DNA of 42,333 nt from Oceanobacillus polygoni (lineage in GTDB: Bacteria > Bacillota > Bacilli > Bacillales > Amphibacillaceae): contig NZ_PIJY01000049.1 of NCBI RefSeq assembly GCF_008304605.1, positions 1 through 42,333 on the forward strand. Direction: 5' to 3'. Positions within the stretch are counted from its first letter, which is position 1; each line of letters opens with the position of its first letter. This document shows, one piece after another, positions 40,053 through 42,333 of the stretch. The translations under genes were made by a program, and so were the position numbers. The notes below the pieces were generated by a model that saw only the letters and a list, made by a program, of their open reading frames with translations, was not told the origin of the DNA and ran no database searches.

Positions 40053-40278
40053 AAACTGCGATGTAACGTGCAAGATGGATTGTACGTACACCCGCTCCGG
40101 AAATACTGGCTCATTAGCTATTACTAACATTGTTTACCGAAACAAAAACGTTGCTCAAACCAGTCCGGGTGAGTCTTCTTACGGAGAGACTGAAGCCGTG
40201 TCACGGAAAGCATCCGCCCGAATCGATCCCGGACGACAATTATTGCACAAATTTTCCCAGTAAGTTACGTCGCAGTTT
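40053..40278. repeat. 226-bp inverted-repeat-bounded structured element (MITE-like or ncRNA)
   Basis: Terminal 15-bp arms AAACTGCGATGTAAC / GTTACGTCGCAGTTT (40053-40067, 40264-40278; one T-G pair). Inside lie ACGTGCAA/TTGTACGT (40066-40073, 40080-40087) and GTCCGGG/CCCGGAC (40163-40169, 40228-40234), with GGAGAGACTGAAGCCGTG and CGGAAAGCATCCGCCC between. Similar GC-rich intergenic repeats are, as I recall, dispersed in Bacillaceae genomes. A 62-codon ORF inside is not credible. The gap 39879-40339 is otherwise empty. Confidence 0.6.
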
Positions 40279-40339
40279 CCTTCAAATGCGATGTTAATCA
40301 GCAGCAACAATAATATAATAATATGCAGGGGGACCTACA

Positions 40340-41104
40340 TTGTTTATCCGTAATGAAAGAAGCTTAAAGGAGTTTATTCAGCTATATCCAGTTATTTCTA
40401 CATTAATTATGATCCATCTCATTCTTTGGCTCATCATCAATTTCCTTCAGCTGCCAATTGGCAGAGAGATTTATCAATGGGGAGTCGGAAGTAATTTCAT
40501 GATCTACCTTGGTGATTATTGGAGATTCGTTACACCGATATTTTTGCATGGGGATTTAATGCATGCGCTATTTAATTCCTTTTCACTTGCATTATTTGGC
40601 CCTGCCTTGGAGCAAATGCTCGGTAAGTTCAAATTTCTTCTCGCTTACTTCGGTGCTGGTATTATCGGCAACATAGCTACTTATATGTTCGAAGACTTTA
40701 ATTATCTCCATCTCGGTGCTTCTGGAGCTGTATTCGGTTTATTCGGGATATATGCCTTTATGGTTTCGTTTCGAAAGCACCTTATCGATCAAGGAAGTTC
40801 TCAAATCGTTATGACGATTCTAATTATCGGATTGGCGATGACCTTCCTGCGCAGCAATATCAATATATACGCACATATTTTCGGTTTCATTGGCGGTTTT
40901 GCAATCGCTCCGCTTGTTTTAATAAATGTCCAAAGCTATTCACCTTGGAGGAGAAGGAGATCCCGCTATGATGACGATGACTCTATCCAGTTTGATCCAA
41001 ATCGTTGGAATAAGAAAAGGAGAATTCCGCCGCGATTAAAGAAAAATATCATTTGGATTGTTTTAGGAATTCTAGTGTTACTGGGAATATTAAGTCGATT
41101 TTAA
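40340..41104 (+). CDS. ydcA: rhomboid-family intramembrane serine protease (YdcA)
   Basis: 254 residues, six membrane helices between about 18 and 205. The catalytic serine lies in GASGAVFG (S128) and the histidine in NIYAHIFGF (H179). C-terminal basic/acidic cytoplasmic tail and one more helix at the end. TTG start eight bases after AGGGGG. B. subtilis YdcA is the same protein in the same place; its substrate is unknown. A terminator follows. Confidence 0.93.
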   Translation: MFIRNERSLKEFIQLYPVISTLIMIHLILWLIINFLQLPIGREIYQWGVGSNFMIYLGDYWRFVTPIFLHGDLMHALFNSFSLALFGPALEQMLGKFKFLLAYFGAGIIGNIATYMFEDFNYLHLGASGAVFGLFGIYAFMVSFRKHLIDQGSSQIVMTILIIGLAMTFLRSNINIYAHIFGFIGGFAIAPLVLINVQSYSPWRRRRSRYDDDDSIQFDPNRWNKKRRIPPRLKKNIIWIVLGILVLLGILSRF

Positions 41105-41120
41105 TATAGAATCCCAATTA

Positions 41121-41162
41121 AAAAATCGGTCTAAAGGAAAAATTCCCTTAAGACCGATTTTT
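41121..41162. terminator. bidirectional terminator between ydcA and ydbT
   Basis: Stem AAAAATCGGTCT / AGACCGATTTTT (41121-41132, 41151-41162), strengthened by TTCC/GGAA inside; T-runs both ways. Confidence 0.85.
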
Positions 41163-41182
41163 TATTTTTATCACTTCTTCAG

Positions 41183-42333
41183 CTATTCCCGATAGGAGTA
41201 CCAGTCACTTAACCTATCTGCATGTGCCTCTTCTAGCTCCTTGAGCTTATAATGCTTACCAGTTCCACCTTTCCCAAGAATCGATAGTTTCACCGTTGCA
41301 AGAAGCTCTCTTTTCTGTAATGGATATCGTTTTTTCTCAAATGCTTGAATTCGCTTGTGATGAAGGAACATTGTTTTCTTACTAAATCCGCGAATCCGAA
41401 TAACAATCCGCTCTGGTTCCACAGAGAAACCTCCATCTTTATAGCACATAAACCCAAGCAAGAATGCTACAAACAAGGCAAATATTACAAGCCAGCTAAA
41501 TTGCGGAAAGAAGTAAATTACCGCTAGCCCGAGTAACAGAACAGGGGTACACGTACGAATCAAGTAGAATTTCATCGCACGTTTCGGTAAAGCTGTTAAG
41601 CGCGCTGGTCCCTGCACATAATTCGGCAAAAACTCCTGTAAAAATGGATCGACCTCAGCCTTTTTCATGATTGGAAATAGCACCGTAGAAAAGTCTTCGC
41701 CGCTATCTAACGACCCTCCAGCGACCTCGACAAACACGGTTACAAATCCAAATGGCTGCCTGATGATACTTTCCTTTATCCCAACCGCTTGAATTCGCTT
41801 TAGAGGAATTGTTAGTTGCTTCTTCTCTAACAATCCTCTTGCTATGAACAACTCATCATCTATCTTTGTAATTGTAAACTTTCCATATTTAATTATTGTC
41901 CCGGCAATGCCTAATAACCAAAATATAAATAACACCACGATAGCTAGTCCAATGATAAAGACAATTGCTAACTCACTTACCCAATGAAAAGTCCAATCAT
42001 AAAAATGACTTGGAATAAATTGCTCCAACTCAGAAAAAGCAAATGCTGCAAACGCCATAATAATACCAGCACTACCCGATGTCACTCCAGTTAGTAAAAG
42101 GCGCTTAGGCGTGATTTCACGTGAAGGGTTGACTGATTCCTTTTGCACTTCTATCTCTACATCTGGATGCGATACCTTTTTCCCCTTTAATGCCTTGCGA
42201 AGCTTCTCACCATCAGATAGCTTAACAGCATTCAAAGATGCTTCAGCACTCTTTCCACTTCCAGCCGTTTCTATTTGAAGCTTCACCAGTTTAAACATAC
42301 GATGAATAACACCTGAGGTTAAATCAATCGACT
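41183..42333 (-). CDS. ydbT: YdbT-like bacterial PH-domain membrane protein (5' end off window)
   Basis: The frame stays open to the window edge: before the first ATG it reads SIDLTSGVIHRMFKLVKLQI, the typical end of a bacterial PH domain, so the true start lies outside. Visible: end of one PH domain, two helices (about 85-110 and 125-150 of the visible part), a second PH domain ('SGKFTITKIDDELFIARGLLEKKQ' region), two more helices and a third PH domain at the C-terminus. In B. subtilis YdbS and YdbT act together in protection against amyloliquecidin-type peptides. Confidence 0.85.
   Translation of the reverse strand, partial: SIDLTSGVIHRMFKLVKLQIETAGSGKSAEASLNAVKLSDGEKLRKALKGKKVSHPDVEIEVQKESVNPSREITPKRLLLTGVTSGSAGIIMAFAAFAFSELEQFIPSHFYDWTFHWVSELAIVFIIGLAIVVLFIFWLLGIAGTIIKYGKFTITKIDDELFIARGLLEKKQLTIPLKRIQAVGIKESIIRQPFGFVTVFVEVAGGSLDSGEDFSTVLFPIMKKAEVDPFLQEFLPNYVQGPARLTALPKRAMKFYLIRTCTPVLLLGLAVIYFFPQFSWLVIFALFVAFLLGFMCYKDGGFSVEPERIVIRIRGFSKKTMFLHHKRIQAFEKKRYPLQKRELLATVKLSILGKGGTGKHYKLKELEEAHADRLSDWYSYRE

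Noticed and set aside
40075-40263. 62-codon ORF inside the structured element
   Set aside because: Lies in the inverted-repeat element, no ribosome site, product unlike a protein family.

Overview
The window is a chromosomal segment of a low-GC Gram-positive Bacillaceae. The gene order ydbT-ydcA-acpS-nnrD-ydcC-ndoAI-ndoA-rsbRA/S/T/U/V/W-sigB-rsbX-tex-...-sprT-tRNA cluster matches the Bacillus subtilis sigB/trnS neighbourhood. An Oceanobacillus/Virgibacillus-type halotolerant genus is a reasonable guess, but the window alone does not settle it. Almost everything is read leftward on the minus strand.

Region 1 (1-736) and region 3 (24661-25640) are the two halves of one tRNA/rRNA operon. Read leftward it is Asn-Ser-Glu-Asp-Gln-Lys-Leu(GAG)-[element]-Arg-Pro-Gly-Ile-16S. 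A 24-kb element is integrated in the 3' part of tRNA-Leu, and a perfect 57-bp direct repeat (680-736 and 24661-24717) marks its ends.

Region 2 (737-24660) is an integrative and conjugative element of the ICEBs1 family, in the same tRNA cluster that ICEBs1 uses. From right to left it carries int, a degenerate immA and immR (rightward). Divergently there follow xis, a structured leader, helP, conQ, an oriT inside nicK, a probable single-strand origin, a yddA-like gene, conB, conC, conD, conE, two small genes, conG, a cwlT variant with an M23 instead of an NlpC/P60 domain, a yddI-position gene and a yddJ-like lipoprotein. The far left end, where ICEBs1 carries cargo such as spbK and rapI-phrI, holds a three-gene cassette: a ThsB-like TIR protein, a TIR/deoxyribosyltransferase-like protein with a helical repeat domain, and a SLATT (DUF4231) two-helix membrane protein. 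This is a likely undescribed or poorly described anti-phage signalling system and is the main finding. No rapI-phrI is visible. immA has lost both its start codon and its HExxH zinc motif, so induction control of this element is probably altered.

Between int and the right end sits a second cargo, an arsenic module: arsC, arsB, arsR, a small gene, a Cys-tailed flavoprotein, arsN1-like acetyltransferase and a Cys-rich MarR. It is bounded by a 25-bp direct repeat of integrase coding sequence and followed by a decayed integrase 3' end. This points to accretion of two related elements at the same site.

Region 4 (25756-42333) is core chromosome: an SprT-like protein, catalase with a PerR-like box, Tex, the complete stressosome/sigma-B operon with an internal sigma-B promoter overlapping the rsbU stop codon, the NdoA/NdoAI toxin-antitoxin pair, YdcC, NnrE-NnrD, AcpS, a rhomboid protease and the partial membrane protein YdbT. 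A 226-bp inverted-repeat-bounded structured element lies upstream of the rhomboid gene. Alanine racemase, usually between ydcC and ndoAI, is absent. Family assignments rest on sequence recognition only; no database search was run.
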